A DNA stretch of 64,000 bases, from positions 1 through 64,000 of the forward strand of contig CAKTTL010000003.1 of assembly GCA_934615235.1 (NCBI GenBank), written 5' to 3'. The stretch is from an uncultured Clostridia bacterium (GTDB lineage Bacteria; Bacillota; Clostridia; Christensenellales; Aristaeellaceae). Each line of letters opens with the position of its first letter. Positions within the stretch are counted from its first letter, which is position 1. Below the pieces are notes generated by a model. That model searched no databases and was not told the origin of the DNA. It saw only the letters and a program-made list of their open reading frames with translations. This document shows, piece by piece, positions 17,200 to 26,135 of the stretch. Made by a program: the position numbers and the translations under genes.

Positions 17200-18885
17200 T
17201 CATTGGTTCGGCAGAAGAAATTCCAGAAATTGGTAAGACGATGGAAAGACGTTAGAACTGGCAAACAATCGAATCGGCATTCCATCAGGAAGGAATCCTT
17301 CAATATACATTTGGCTTAACGTCATTGCTGCCAGTCGCGCTGTTTTTGACAGTTTTTCAGAAACGGGCGCTTTATATTTATCGCTACCGAACGGATCGGA
17401 TGTTAAAGAAGAAATCCAACCGTCCAAGGGTGTATACTCAAATTTCAACTCCGGCACATCCAGGAAATTCTCCACCGCTTCCGCATGTACATAACCAAAG
17501 CGGAAATGGTTCTCGCTTACACGATACTGGATCAGCGCCCATTCTCCTTCGCGACCAAACACCTGAATCCAATCGTTTGTGCTAACCGCCGCTTTGCCGT
17601 TTGATTCTCTATAGTAGTACGTGCCGGGACCAGAATAGACCGGCCATTTACCACTTTTGAGCCTTGCACCACACGGCTGCGGAATCACATAATCCCCATC
17701 CGTATGAGGAATATATGGTGCTTCTCCGTTAAGATAGTTCTGATACGTTTCTCTCCCCAGAGCCAAAGCAATATCCAAATCGAATGTCTCTGCAGAACGC
17801 AGCACCTCTGGCGCTTGCGCATAAATTCCGCCAAACATACCATCATAGGAAAATTCGGCATTTTCACCGGTAATCAAAAGATGATTATAATCAGATGGGT
17901 TCCCTTTCATATCAGTTCTATAAACCGAACATATTTTTGCACCCTCATCATCGTTATATGCAAGCCAAAAACTATAATGTATATTGTCTTCATAAAAGCT
18001 GACATCCGAATGCAGCGCTTCAAGTTGAATCCGGTTAATACGGTCGCTGTAAGGAATGATCCGATCCAGCTGTATCGCGCAGTTCTTTTTTGTGGTGTCC
18101 GTCAGATATAACTCGTAGTTGTTGCCGCTATCGTAAACGGCCATGACAGCGCATTTTCCGTTCTCTACAGTATAGTCGATCCGTACCAGTTTTTTACTTG
18201 CAAAATCCGCCTCGGAAAACGCTTTTTTCAGCGTTTCCATGGCGATGGGCTCACGTTCGGCAATCCAGGCCTTTGTAAATTCTGCCGCTTGCTTCAGTGT
18301 TTTTTCATAAGAAAAGTTTTCAGGTTTAAAGAATTCAAATCCGTCCTGCATAGAAAGGCGGATACCGTCATCTTCATATGAGCAATGCGTTTTATATTCA
18401 TAATCGTCTCCGAAATAGAGCGGGTTGTATATGTAGCGCTGTCCATCCAGCACTCCGGCAACCGCCAACAACATCCAATCATTTTCGGGATGATAACAAA
18501 GCTCGACGTAATTTCCGGCACGTCCCGCGTCCTTTGAAAAATAAAGCTCCATTCCTCCAATCATTGTGTCCGTATCAGGAATAGGATGAATCATCATCTC
18601 TTCCGTCGCAATTTCTCTTGGAAGCAGTTCAGGAAAACACACCGACAGTTCAAATTTTCCGTTGTCATTTTTCATTGCGATTACGAAAATACGGTCTCCG
18701 TTCGCGTTTTCCGCAATAGCTCCGCAGAATTCGCCATCACGTTCTTCAAGCGTTACAGTATAGTTGGCCCATTCGCTCACTGCAAGCAAGCGAGCCATCG
18801 TCGATTCTGCCACTGCTGATGCGACGCAAAGAATTAGCAAAAAAGCCGCACACAGAAAAAACGCCAATCTCCTCAATCTCTCCAT
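17200..18885 (-). CDS. Secreted protein of unknown function with SH3-like C-terminal segment
   Basis: About 561 residues from ATG 18885; upstream in-frame extension to 18939 crosses the promoter. A signal peptide (residues 1-27, ending VASAVAES) is clear. The bulk is beta-rich and unrecognised. A segment near residue 430 (GKWPVYSGPGTYYYRESNGKA, then NDWIQVFGREGEWALIQY) looks like a bacterial SH3 or SH3-like domain, which often binds cell-wall peptides. Base composition is visibly lower in GC than in its neighbours and codon choice differs, hinting at separate origin. It is a single gene with its own promoter and terminator. Confidence 0.75.
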   Translation of the reverse strand: MERLRRLAFFLCAAFLLILCVASAVAESTMARLLAVSEWANYTVTLEERDGEFCGAIAENANGDRIFVIAMKNDNGKFELSVCFPELLPREIATEEMMIHPIPDTDTMIGGMELYFSKDAGRAGNYVELCYHPENDWMLLAVAGVLDGQRYIYNPLYFGDDYEYKTHCSYEDDGIRLSMQDGFEFFKPENFSYEKTLKQAAEFTKAWIAEREPIAMETLKKAFSEADFASKKLVRIDYTVENGKCAVMAVYDSGNNYELYLTDTTKKNCAIQLDRIIPYSDRINRIQLEALHSDVSFYEDNIHYSFWLAYNDDEGAKICSVYRTDMKGNPSDYNHLLITGENAEFSYDGMFGGIYAQAPEVLRSAETFDLDIALALGRETYQNYLNGEAPYIPHTDGDYVIPQPCGARLKSGKWPVYSGPGTYYYRESNGKAAVSTNDWIQVFGREGEWALIQYRVSENHFRFGYVHAEAVENFLDVPELKFEYTPLDGWISSLTSDPFGSDKYKAPVSEKLSKTARLAAMTLSQMYIEGFLPDGMPIRLFASSNVFPSSYQFLEFLLPNQ

Positions 18886-18910
18886 CCCCTTCGAATAATA
18901 GTCTAATAAC

Positions 18911-18939
18911 AATATATCACATTGTACTATTCGAGTCAA
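18911..18939 (-). promoter_or_regulatory. Promoter of the 17200-18885 gene
   Basis: Minus-strand TTGACT (18934-18939), 17 bases, TATATT (18911-18916). The rest of the 18940-19101 gap shows no gene. Confidence 0.75.
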
Positions 18940-19101
18940 TCATTCTTGTCTATTCTATCAGTGGCCTTGCGTCGAATTTGCTGTTTAGCATAAAAAGCCT
19001 ACTGCATATTATCCTCTCTTATACGAATACGTCACAGCTTTCAAAACGCCGGCCACATCCTCGACACAGTCAGTGCGAAGACACCTATCATAAAAACGAT
19101 T

Positions 19102-19132
19102 GAAAAAAATGAGAGGGCCGCGGCCCTCTCAT
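19102..19132 (-). terminator. Terminator of the methyltransferase/secreted-protein operon
   Basis: Perfect 24-base palindrome (19109-19132, arms ATGAGAGGGCCG) followed on the minus strand by seven T (19102-19108), 25 bases downstream of the last gene. Confidence 0.85.
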
Positions 19133-19156
19133 ACTCTCTTGGGAACATAGTAGCGC

Positions 19157-20404
19157 TTATTGAATTTTCTCCAGCAGCCAGGCCGCCGTTTCCTTCGGCA
19201 GGCGGCCGAGCACGGTGTAGACCGTCTGGGCGAGCGATTCGCGCAGACCGTCGTACCATTCCTGACGCGCGGTTTCGTCCAGCGCGTCCAGATCGACAAT
19301 CTCCTCGCCGCCGTCGATGCGCGCGTCCGCGCCCTTGACGGCGGTTGTTTTTGCGGCGACGGCGATAGCGCCTGTTCGGCCGTCCGCAAGCGCGAGGGTC
19401 AGCGTGCCGTTTCGCGTGCGGGTATAGTCCGTCCGCTCGCCCGTCGCCGTATCCGTCCATTCAAGCGCAAGCGAAACCGCGCCGTATTGTACGCGCACCG
19501 CGCCGGATATTTCCTCGCGCGAATTATTGCGCGCCGTGTCGTATGTCAAAATACCATCAATCGTAAGGGGAACGCCCGCGATTTCGCCCGCGCCCGTCAC
19601 GCCGGTCAGCCGCCCGTCCTCCGCGAGCGTCCATTCCGCGCGGAACGTTCCTTCGGCAAGCATCGCATCCATCTGACGGCAGACGACGTTTTCCTCCGCA
19701 TCCCTGTCCACGCAGAAAACGAGCGCGTCGTTCGCATCGACCCGCGCGCCGAGCGTTTGCGGCAGCGCGCGCAGCGCATCGCGCAGGGTTTGCAGCTGCG
19801 CGGCGGCCTCGTCCGCCCCGTCCGTCTGCGGCAGAGACGGCTGCCAGAGCCAGTCTGCACCGTCGACAGCCGCGCAAAGCGCGTCTAGAAGCGAAACCGC
19901 TTCCGGCTGCGTGAGCACGGTCATCTGCGCCGTCATATCCGCAAGCGGCGTAACGGTCGAGGTCAGCGCATCCTCACACCACGCGTTCCAGACGGCCGCA
20001 AAATCAATCGTCTTCGCGGCGGAACGCACCGTGCGGCCGCCCCACAGGTTCGACTGCTCGAGCAGTCCGCCGTTTTGCCGCATACCCGTCCAGTCCAGCA
20101 CGGACGCGCCCTGCAGCTGCCAGTCGAAGGAATAAAGCGCGCCGCCGTCCTCCGGCGTTTCGCGCAGAAGGACGAACCAGGAATTTTCCAGCACGCTGCG
20201 GAGCATCCCGCCCGTTTCTTCGTCCGCAAACGGCGCGCCGTCCCAATCGAGCGAGACGGTCGTTTTCAGCTGCAAGCCGCGCGCAAGCGCGTCCTGTTCC
20301 CGCTGCGCGGCGAGGCTCTCCGCCTGCGTGCGCGAACCGAGCACGGCCAGCGCCAGCAGGATCAGCAATACGACGAGATACCGCCAGTCATTCTTTTTGC
20401 GCAT
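19157..20404 (-). CDS. Exported protein of unknown function, paralogue of the adjacent gene
   Basis: 415 residues. One N-terminal hydrophobic segment (LVVLLILLALAVLGSRTQAES) is a signal peptide or anchor. The remainder is beta-rich and not recognised. Its last 60 residues (DLDALDETARQEWYDGLRESLAQ, then LGRLPKETAAWLL) align with the end of the preceding gene's product (ATLDEAGAAAARESLAEIW, then IALLPDETKWAI), and both proteins share an N-terminal export signal, so they are diverged tandem paralogues. It lies 19 bases after its partner and ends the operon. Confidence 0.8.
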   Translation of the reverse strand: MRKKNDWRYLVVLLILLALAVLGSRTQAESLAAQREQDALARGLQLKTTVSLDWDGAPFADEETGGMLRSVLENSWFVLLRETPEDGGALYSFDWQLQGASVLDWTGMRQNGGLLEQSNLWGGRTVRSAAKTIDFAAVWNAWCEDALTSTVTPLADMTAQMTVLTQPEAVSLLDALCAAVDGADWLWQPSLPQTDGADEAAAQLQTLRDALRALPQTLGARVDANDALVFCVDRDAEENVVCRQMDAMLAEGTFRAEWTLAEDGRLTGVTGAGEIAGVPLTIDGILTYDTARNNSREEISGAVRVQYGAVSLALEWTDTATGERTDYTRTRNGTLTLALADGRTGAIAVAAKTTAVKGADARIDGGEEIVDLDALDETARQEWYDGLRESLAQTVYTVLGRLPKETAAWLLEKIQ

Positions 20405-20423
20405 GCGCCCCTTCTCCTATCGT

Positions 20424-21878
20424 TTATCTTGCCGATATGGCCCATTTCGTCTCATCCGGCAAAAGTGCGATTGCCCGCGCTTCCGCCTCGCGCCAGATTT
20501 CGGCCAGGCTTTCGCGCGCGGCGGCCGCGCCGGCTTCGTCCAGCGTCGCAAGATTCGTCACGCCGTTCATTTCCAGCGCCGGGATTTCGCCTATCTCGCC
20601 CGCACGAACCGTACAGGCGACGCTCCCTGCAAAGACCGTCGCGCCGCGCAAGACGAATTCGCCCGTGTATACGTCTGAAAGTTCGGCAAGGCCCGTGTTG
20701 TTCGAGCGCGCGCTCCCCTCGCGGCTGAAATCGAGCGAAAGCAGCTTCTCTCCACCGAATTTCACCTGCGCGGAAATATCGCCCGTCAGCGTTTCAGAAA
20801 GCACGCGATCCTCCCCGAGGACGTATTTGTTTACCGTCGCGCTCTCGAGCGTGATCGCGTAGCTCTGCCCGTCGTATTTTCCGCTGACGCGGGCGCTCAG
20901 CCTGCATTGTGCGCCGCCCTTGCCGGAGCTGCTCGTCAGATACGTTGCTGAAAGCGAAATCGTATCGCCCACCGGCGGCTCATAGCGCAGGCTGTATTTG
21001 CGCGTCATCCGCGTACTGGAAACGCCGCAGGAATACGTATACGAAAGCCCGGCCGTTCGTCCGTTCATCCGGATGGAGCCCGAAAGCTTCGCCGTGCGCA
21101 TCGTATCGCCCTCTCCGAAGGTCATGCTCGCCTTCAGCGTGCGCGAAACCTCCGCGTTCTGCGCGAAATCGCGTACCTTGGCAAAAAAAGCCGCCTGCTC
21201 CTCGCGGCCGATTCCGGGCAGGAAAAGCGTCTTCCCCTCGTACACGTCGGCGAACGCGCTCGCAATCTCGCGCAGCCCCTGCGTGTCGATCTCGTAAACA
21301 AGCGCGTGGCTCGTCGCGCCGGAACCGGTGCTGAGGCGGTTGCTGTCCGCCGCATACGGCGAAGCAAGCCGCCAGAGGGTCAACCCCGCGTCGTATACGG
21401 GCGTTACGTAAGGCGTCTGTCCCCGGGATACCCAGTCGTAATCGAGCGAGAAAAGCAGCGCGCCCAGCGCGCCGAGCCCCAGCGCGTCCCCGGCCTGCGA
21501 AAGCGAATCCTCCGCCGCCAGGTACGTCCGGTCGCCCAGCGAAAACGCGCGCCAGCCCTCGCCCGCAACGCTCTGCGCGCGAAGCAGCTCCGTTCCGTCC
21601 AGCGTAAGCGCCGCGCTCGCCCGGCCGCCGTCCTCGTTCACAAATACGTCTCCCTCCGCGCTCAGCGCGGCGATGACCGCCTGCGCGCCCGCGGAAACCG
21701 TATCCATATTTTGCGGCGAGAGGGAAACCGTCCATTCAAGCCGTTTTCCCTGTCCCGCCGCATCCGCGAGCCTTTTGAGCGCGCGGCAGTATATCTGTTT
21801 TGTCGGAATATCGACGGCGAAAGCCGCCGTCGCAATCAGCGCCAAGCAAAGCGTCAACCCGATAATCCGTCTGCGCAA
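20424..21878 (-). CDS. Exported protein of unknown function
   Basis: 484 residues with a cleavable signal peptide (1-21, ATAAFAV). The mature protein consists of many alternating beta segments, for example SGSIRMNGRTAGLSYTYSCG and GDISAQVKFGGEKLLSLDF, which suggests a large beta-sheet domain of a LolA- or lipoprotein-like sort, though I cannot place it in a named family. It shares its C-terminal motif with the next gene. It is located 27 bases after the 187-residue gene in an operon led by a DNA methyltransferase. Confidence 0.8.
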   Translation of the reverse strand: MRRRIIGLTLCLALIATAAFAVDIPTKQIYCRALKRLADAAGQGKRLEWTVSLSPQNMDTVSAGAQAVIAALSAEGDVFVNEDGGRASAALTLDGTELLRAQSVAGEGWRAFSLGDRTYLAAEDSLSQAGDALGLGALGALLFSLDYDWVSRGQTPYVTPVYDAGLTLWRLASPYAADSNRLSTGSGATSHALVYEIDTQGLREIASAFADVYEGKTLFLPGIGREEQAAFFAKVRDFAQNAEVSRTLKASMTFGEGDTMRTAKLSGSIRMNGRTAGLSYTYSCGVSSTRMTRKYSLRYEPPVGDTISLSATYLTSSSGKGGAQCRLSARVSGKYDGQSYAITLESATVNKYVLGEDRVLSETLTGDISAQVKFGGEKLLSLDFSREGSARSNNTGLAELSDVYTGEFVLRGATVFAGSVACTVRAGEIGEIPALEMNGVTNLATLDEAGAAAARESLAEIWREAEARAIALLPDETKWAISAR

Positions 21879-21905
21879 TTCACGCCTCCGTCTCCGTATT
21901 GGTTA

Positions 21906-22469
21906 TCAAATCAGCTTCGGCCGGTTTTCCACCAGCTTTTTGAACATTCTCTCCTCGGACGTATCGTAGCCAACCAGCTGAATATCCCGCAGCGCGAATT
22001 GCGTGCGCACGTCCGGCTCGCCGAAGAAATCCAGCAGGTCGAGCGTCGCGCGCAGATCGTCCACCTGCACGACCGTGCCGGTAAACGTATCCTCCGCCGT
22101 CATCACGCTGATGATTTCGCCTCTCGCCTGCGCCTGTAAAAGTACGCGGCGCAGCAGGTCTTCATTCGCCGCAAGCGGCGTTTCCAGCAGAGGCGCGTAG
22201 CTTTCCCCTTCGATTTCGACCAGCATCTGCAGGCGAATCTCGTAGTCGTCGCCCATATACACCTGCAGAATATCCTCCGTCCGGCGCAGGAGCCAGCCGT
22301 CGTGCTGCCCCCACGGGGTTACGCTCCACAGGAGAACATGCCGCGGCGTTACCGCTTCGACATAGCCCGCGTTGAACGCGTCCGGATCCTCCTGCTCGGT
22401 ATAAAGCGAGGCCAGCAGATGCTGCTGGCACGCCATATGCAGCTGATAAAAGCTGTAACGATTGCTCAT
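21906..22469 (-). CDS. Small cytoplasmic protein of unknown function
   Basis: 187 residues, no signal peptide. The C-terminal third (TFTGTVVQVDDLRATLDLLDFFGEP, then FALRDIQLVGYDTSEERMF) has the alternation of a small beta-barrel of Sm/SH3 kind; this fold guess is inference. It overlaps the end of the DNA methyltransferase gene by four bases (ATGA), so the two proteins are made in step and may cooperate. Confidence 0.75.
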   Translation of the reverse strand: MSNRYSFYQLHMACQQHLLASLYTEQEDPDAFNAGYVEAVTPRHVLLWSVTPWGQHDGWLLRRTEDILQVYMGDDYEIRLQMLVEIEGESYAPLLETPLAANEDLLRRVLLQAQARGEIISVMTAEDTFTGTVVQVDDLRATLDLLDFFGEPDVRTQFALRDIQLVGYDTSEERMFKKLVENRPKLI

Positions 22470-23713
22470 TGCTCTCCCTCCAGCGTATATACAAGCCTTC
22501 TGCCCAGCACGTCCACAACGCTCAGCGCCAGCTGGCCGTCCACCATGGGCGCCTGCATCGGCCCGTCCAGCGCGGGCGTCAGCTTTGTACGGGCGAGGTT
22601 GGAATGCGCATAGAACACGCCCCCGCGCAGGAACCCCAGCGACGCCTGATCCGCCGCGTCGTTGCCGGCAAACTCATGCTTTGTCAGGCCCGCTTCCAGC
22701 CGGTATTTATCCAGCCAGCATTCCATAAATCCGATTCCCCGGCGCAGACAGCCGTCGATCTCCGGTTCGCCGGTATCGCTCTGCGCTTCCAGGCGGAAGG
22801 CGTAGCCAAGCATGCGCTTGCGCATGACCGCCAGCGCCGCGCGCGACGCATCCAGGCAGAGGAACCGCCGCCCCATCTGCGCGGCGACAGCCGCCGTCGT
22901 CCCGCTGCCCCCGAAGAAGTCGCAGACCAGATCGCCCGGACGCGTAGAGCACGCGATGATGCGCTCCAGAAGCCGGGCGGGCTTTTGCGTGTCGTAGCCC
23001 GTGCGCTGCGGATCCTTCTGCTGCAGGTGGGATACGTCCTCCCACACGTCGCCGGGATAAACTTCTTCATCGTCGTAGTAGCGATATTCTTTTCCCTGTG
23101 TTACAATAGAACGGTAAACGCGCCCGTTTTCATCCACGGCGCGGCGCATGTGGTTGTTGCGCGCGTTCGTGCGCGGCACGCCGACGGCCGCGATGTTGAA
23201 ATACGCCTGCGGCGTTTTGCGGTAAAAGAGAATAATATCGTGCTTTCGGCTGAAATGCGCCTGCGAACGGCCGCCGCTTTTATAGGCCCAGATGATTTCG
23301 TTCACGAACGCCTTCTCGCCGAAGACTTCGTCGAGCATCAGCCGGGCGCGCGCGTGCAGCCGCGAATCGATATGCAGAAACAGCGACCCGTCGTCCCGAA
23401 GCAGTGTGCGGGCAAGCTCCGCCGCCTCGCGCAGCATCGCGTAAAGCTCGCGCTCATCCTCCCAGACGTCCGAATAGGCGGGCAGCGTCAGCACGGGCTT
23501 GCCGGTTTTCCAGCCGCTCTCGCCTACGCGCTGCTTGAGCACAAAATCCTTGCCGGTATTAAACGGCGGATCAAGATAGACGGTCTGCACCGTACCGGCA
23601 AAACGCCGGACAAGCGCGTCCGCCTGCTCGCGAAAATCGCCGTAAATGATCGTACCGCCCGGACCCTTGCCGCTGAACGTCTCCACCGCGCATTCAGCCG
23701 GAGAAAAGCGCAT
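22466..23713 (-). CDS. Solitary DNA N4-cytosine/N6-adenine methyltransferase
   Basis: 415 residues. Catalytic motif IV DPPFNT is at residues 48-53 and the AdoMet motif I FGGSGTT at about 267-273, so the order IV-target domain-I is that of the beta class. Residues 300-415 are an extra C-terminal domain. The target sequence is unknown and no restriction endonuclease gene lies nearby, so it may act in regulation or be a conserved orphan enzyme. I start at ATG 23713, preceded by GGGGGTG; ATG 23737 falls on the predicted transcription start. Confidence 0.9.
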   Translation of the reverse strand: MRFSPAECAVETFSGKGPGGTIIYGDFREQADALVRRFAGTVQTVYLDPPFNTGKDFVLKQRVGESGWKTGKPVLTLPAYSDVWEDERELYAMLREAAELARTLLRDDGSLFLHIDSRLHARARLMLDEVFGEKAFVNEIIWAYKSGGRSQAHFSRKHDIILFYRKTPQAYFNIAAVGVPRTNARNNHMRRAVDENGRVYRSIVTQGKEYRYYDDEEVYPGDVWEDVSHLQQKDPQRTGYDTQKPARLLERIIACSTRPGDLVCDFFGGSGTTAAVAAQMGRRFLCLDASRAALAVMRKRMLGYAFRLEAQSDTGEPEIDGCLRRGIGFMECWLDKYRLEAGLTKHEFAGNDAADQASLGFLRGGVFYAHSNLARTKLTPALDGPMQAPMVDGQLALSVVDVLGRRLVYTLEGEQ

Positions 23714-23738
23714 AAAAACACCCCCATACGTATCCATT

Positions 23739-23767
23739 ATTATACACTAGAAGGAGCGAAACTGCAA
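23739..23767 (-). promoter_or_regulatory. Promoter of the DNA methyltransferase operon
   Basis: Minus-strand TTGCAG (23762-23767), 17 bases, TATAAT (23739-23744). The -35 box reaches the start codon of the divergent gene at 23767, so the two genes may interfere. Confidence 0.8.
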
Positions 23768-24258
23768 TGTTCGGAACGGAAAGGATTCTTGCGGCGCGCG
23801 AAGCGCTTGAAACTCTCACGCCCCTTCGCGGCGACTGCGGCCGCACCTGCGGCGCCGCCTGCTGCCGCCCGGACGAAGACGGCAACGGCGGCATGCTGCT
23901 TTTTCCCGGCGAAGAGACGCTCTATTCGCCCTGCCCGGACTGGGCGCGGCTCACCCCTTCCGCCGATTTTCCCGGGCAGTACCTTTTCACCTGCGACGGC
24001 CGCTGCGACCGCGCGATGCGTCCGCTCGCCTGCCGCATTTTCCCGCTCACGCCGCGTGTGCGCGCAGGCGAAATCATCGTTGAGCCGGACGTGCGCGCCT
24101 GGCCCGTCTGCCCGCTGATGGAGTGCGGCCTGAACGGCCTGAGCGCCGCGTTCGTGAAGGCCGTGCGCGAAGCGATGGAATCCCTTGCGCAGGACGAAGC
24201 GTGCCTTGCGTATATGAAAAAGCTCTCCGAATATCTGGAACAGTTTGAAACGCTGTAA
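23767..24258 (+). CDS. YkgJ-like cysteine-cluster protein
   Basis: 163 residues. Two cysteine groups, GDCGRTCGAACC near residues 22-34 and CDGRCDR with LACRIFPL near 75-97, fit the YkgJ/UPF0153 pattern thought to hold zinc or an Fe-S cluster. The family has no settled function. ATG 23767 has AAGGAG ten bases upstream. It is divergent from the methyltransferase operon. Confidence 0.8.
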   Translation: MFGTERILAAREALETLTPLRGDCGRTCGAACCRPDEDGNGGMLLFPGEETLYSPCPDWARLTPSADFPGQYLFTCDGRCDRAMRPLACRIFPLTPRVRAGEIIVEPDVRAWPVCPLMECGLNGLSAAFVKAVREAMESLAQDEACLAYMKKLSEYLEQFETL

Positions 24259-24273
24259 AAACCGGAGGAATTC

Positions 24274-24327
24274 ATGCGTATTCTGCTGATTGCGAAGGCC
24301 GCATCGGCGCGCTGGCCGTCGCGATGA
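24274..24327 (+). other. Short ORF, possible remnant of a decayed gene
   Basis: ATG 24274 has a good GGAGG site five bases upstream and opens with MRILLI, as many response regulators and reductases do, but reads only 17 codons. A one-base shift reads on as EGRIGALAVAMNARPEN before a stop. It may be a leftover start of a lost gene; a functional microprotein cannot be excluded. Confidence 0.25.
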
Positions 24328-24350
24328 ACGCAAGGCCGGAAAACTGAAAA

Positions 24351-24378
24351 AGCGTGCGGGAAACTTTTCCCGCACGCT
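24351..24378. terminator. Bidirectional terminator
   Basis: Inverted repeat of 13 bases (24351-24363 with 24366-24378, arm AGCGTGCGGGAAA) between the cysteine-cluster gene and the convergent histidine kinase, with A and T runs on the two sides. Confidence 0.8.
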
Positions 24379-25431
24379 TTATTTGCTCTTTTCCGGCTCT
24401 TCCATCTCCGGTATCGTAACAATAAACTCGCTCCCCTTGCCGGGGGCGCTTTTTACTTCGACCGTTCCCGCGCAAATGGTTACAATCCGCTTCACCAGCG
24501 CAAGTCCGAGCCCGTATCCCTTTGTCCCATGCGACGCGTCGCCCTGATAAAACTTGTCGAAGATATGTTTCTGCGTTTCTTCGTCCATCCCCGGCCCCTC
24601 GTCGCGGACGGAAAAAATGACGTTTTTCCCCGCGCGATGCAGGTTGATGTATAACGCGCCGCCCTGCGGCGAAAATTTAATCGCGTTGCCAATCAGGTTG
24701 CGCCAGATGTGCGAGAGCAGCTCGGCGTTATCGTTGATGGTGATTTCGTCCATTTCCGGCTGCAGGTCGATCTCCTTTGCCGTCCATTCCTTTTCGAGCA
24801 GGAGGATGCTCTTGCGCACCTCCTCGTCCACGCGGAAAGGCTGGCGGTCGGTGACGATATTCTGGTTTTCCAGCTTGGACAAAAGCAGAATGCTCGAGGC
24901 GAGGTTGGCCAGCCGGTCCGATTCCTCCGCGATGATGCCCGCGTATTCGCGCCGCTGCTCGTCCGTCAGATCCTCTCGCTGCAGCTGACGCGCAAAGCCG
25001 CGAATCGATACGATCGGCGTTTTGAACTCGTGCGAGAAATTATTGATAAAATCCTCGCGAAACATTTCAATGCTGCCCAGCTCCACGGCCATATCGTTAA
25101 AGCTGCGCTGCAGCTCGTCGATTTCGTCGATCGAGTTGCCTTCCTCGACGCGCACGGAAAAATCGCCCTTGGAGATGCTGCGCGTGGCGGAAATCAGATC
25201 GTGAATCGGGCGCAGGAAGTGCGCCGAGATGATCGCCGACATGACGGTGCCGATAAAGCTGCTGACAATCAGCAGAAAAAGCGGCCGCGTCATCTGCGTG
25301 ATAAACGGGAACGGAATAATCCCAAACGCAAGCAGCACGATATACGACGACCCCGTGACCAGGCTCGAGAGCAGCATGATCAGGAAGACCATCGTTACCA
25401 GCAGCGTGCGCAGGGAATGGCGGTTTTTCAC
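24379..25431 (-). CDS. Sensor histidine kinase of an OmpR-type two-component system
   Basis: 350 residues. Two N-terminal membrane helices (about 11-39 and 50-72) with almost no extracellular loop, HAMP (about 73-125), HisKA with phospho-accepting His134 in NNFSHEFKTP, and a HATPase domain with DEGPGMD and GYGLGLALV. The short loop suggests sensing within or near the membrane. It overlaps the response regulator by four bases. Confidence 0.95.
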   Translation of the reverse strand: MKNRHSLRTLLVTMVFLIMLLSSLVTGSSYIVLLAFGIIPFPFITQMTRPLFLLIVSSFIGTVMSAIISAHFLRPIHDLISATRSISKGDFSVRVEEGNSIDEIDELQRSFNDMAVELGSIEMFREDFINNFSHEFKTPIVSIRGFARQLQREDLTDEQRREYAGIIAEESDRLANLASSILLLSKLENQNIVTDRQPFRVDEEVRKSILLLEKEWTAKEIDLQPEMDEITINDNAELLSHIWRNLIGNAIKFSPQGGALYINLHRAGKNVIFSVRDEGPGMDEETQKHIFDKFYQGDASHGTKGYGLGLALVKRIVTICAGTVEVKSAPGKGSEFIVTIPEMEEPEKSK

Positions 25432-26102
25432 TTTCTGGCCACCGCCTTGTATCCCAACCCGCGAACGGTGACGATTTCAAAATCCGCGTTTTCCTTGAAC
25501 CGGTCCCGCAGGCGGTTGATATGCACGTCCACCGTCCGCTCATCCGATTCGGATTCCATATCCCACAGTTCGTCCATCAGCTGGCGGCGGGTGAAGATTT
25601 TCCCCTGATAGCTCAGAAGCTTAAAGAGCAGCATGAATTCCTTCGGCGGCAGCGAATCGGTCTTTCCCGCATGCGATACAGTCATCGCGTCGTAATCGAG
25701 CACAGTCGTCCCGACGGTCAGCTTGTGCTCGTTGGCGATGCGCGCCCGGCGCAGAAGCGCCGCCACGCGAAGGATCATCTCCTCCTCGTCGACCGGCTTG
25801 ACCATATAATCGTCCACGCCGGTAAGAAAGCCGCGTTTTTTATCGGCCGGCGCTTCCTTGGCGGTTACCATCAGAACCGGCAGCTCGCAGCCGCCCTCGC
25901 GCAGGGTTTTGAGAAACGTAAAACCGTCCATGCGCGGCATCATCACGTCCAGCAAAATCAGATCGACGTGATGCCTGTCCATCATCTCCAGCGCCTCTTC
26001 GCCATCCCCTGCCGGGATGGTCGAATAGCCGTTCTGTTCCAGCACCGCCTGCATCAGCCGCCGGGTATGCAGATCGTCTTCAACCACCATAATATGAAAC
26101 AT
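25428..26102 (-). CDS. OmpR/PhoB-family response regulator
   Basis: 224 residues from ATG 26102, which has GGGAGGGGG eight bases upstream. Receiver domain with acidic pocket Glu8-Asp9-Asp10 and phosphate acceptor Asp52 (LILLDVMMP). The C-terminal winged helix (about 125-224) has FTRRQLMDELWDMESESDERTVDVH. Partner of the following kinase. A perfect inverted repeat sits in its promoter region. Confidence 0.95.
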   Translation of the reverse strand: MFHIMVVEDDLHTRRLMQAVLEQNGYSTIPAGDGEEALEMMDRHHVDLILLDVMMPRMDGFTFLKTLREGGCELPVLMVTAKEAPADKKRGFLTGVDDYMVKPVDEEEMILRVAALLRRARIANEHKLTVGTTVLDYDAMTVSHAGKTDSLPPKEFMLLFKLLSYQGKIFTRRQLMDELWDMESESDERTVDVHINRLRDRFKENADFEIVTVRGLGYKAVARK

Positions 26103-26135
26103 ATTCAGCGCCCCCTCCCGGGTGATTATCATAAC

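Noticed and set aside
22466..23713. Restriction-modification system
   Set aside because: No endonuclease or specificity gene is adjacent; neighbours are a small unknown protein and exported proteins, so I call the methyltransferase solitary.
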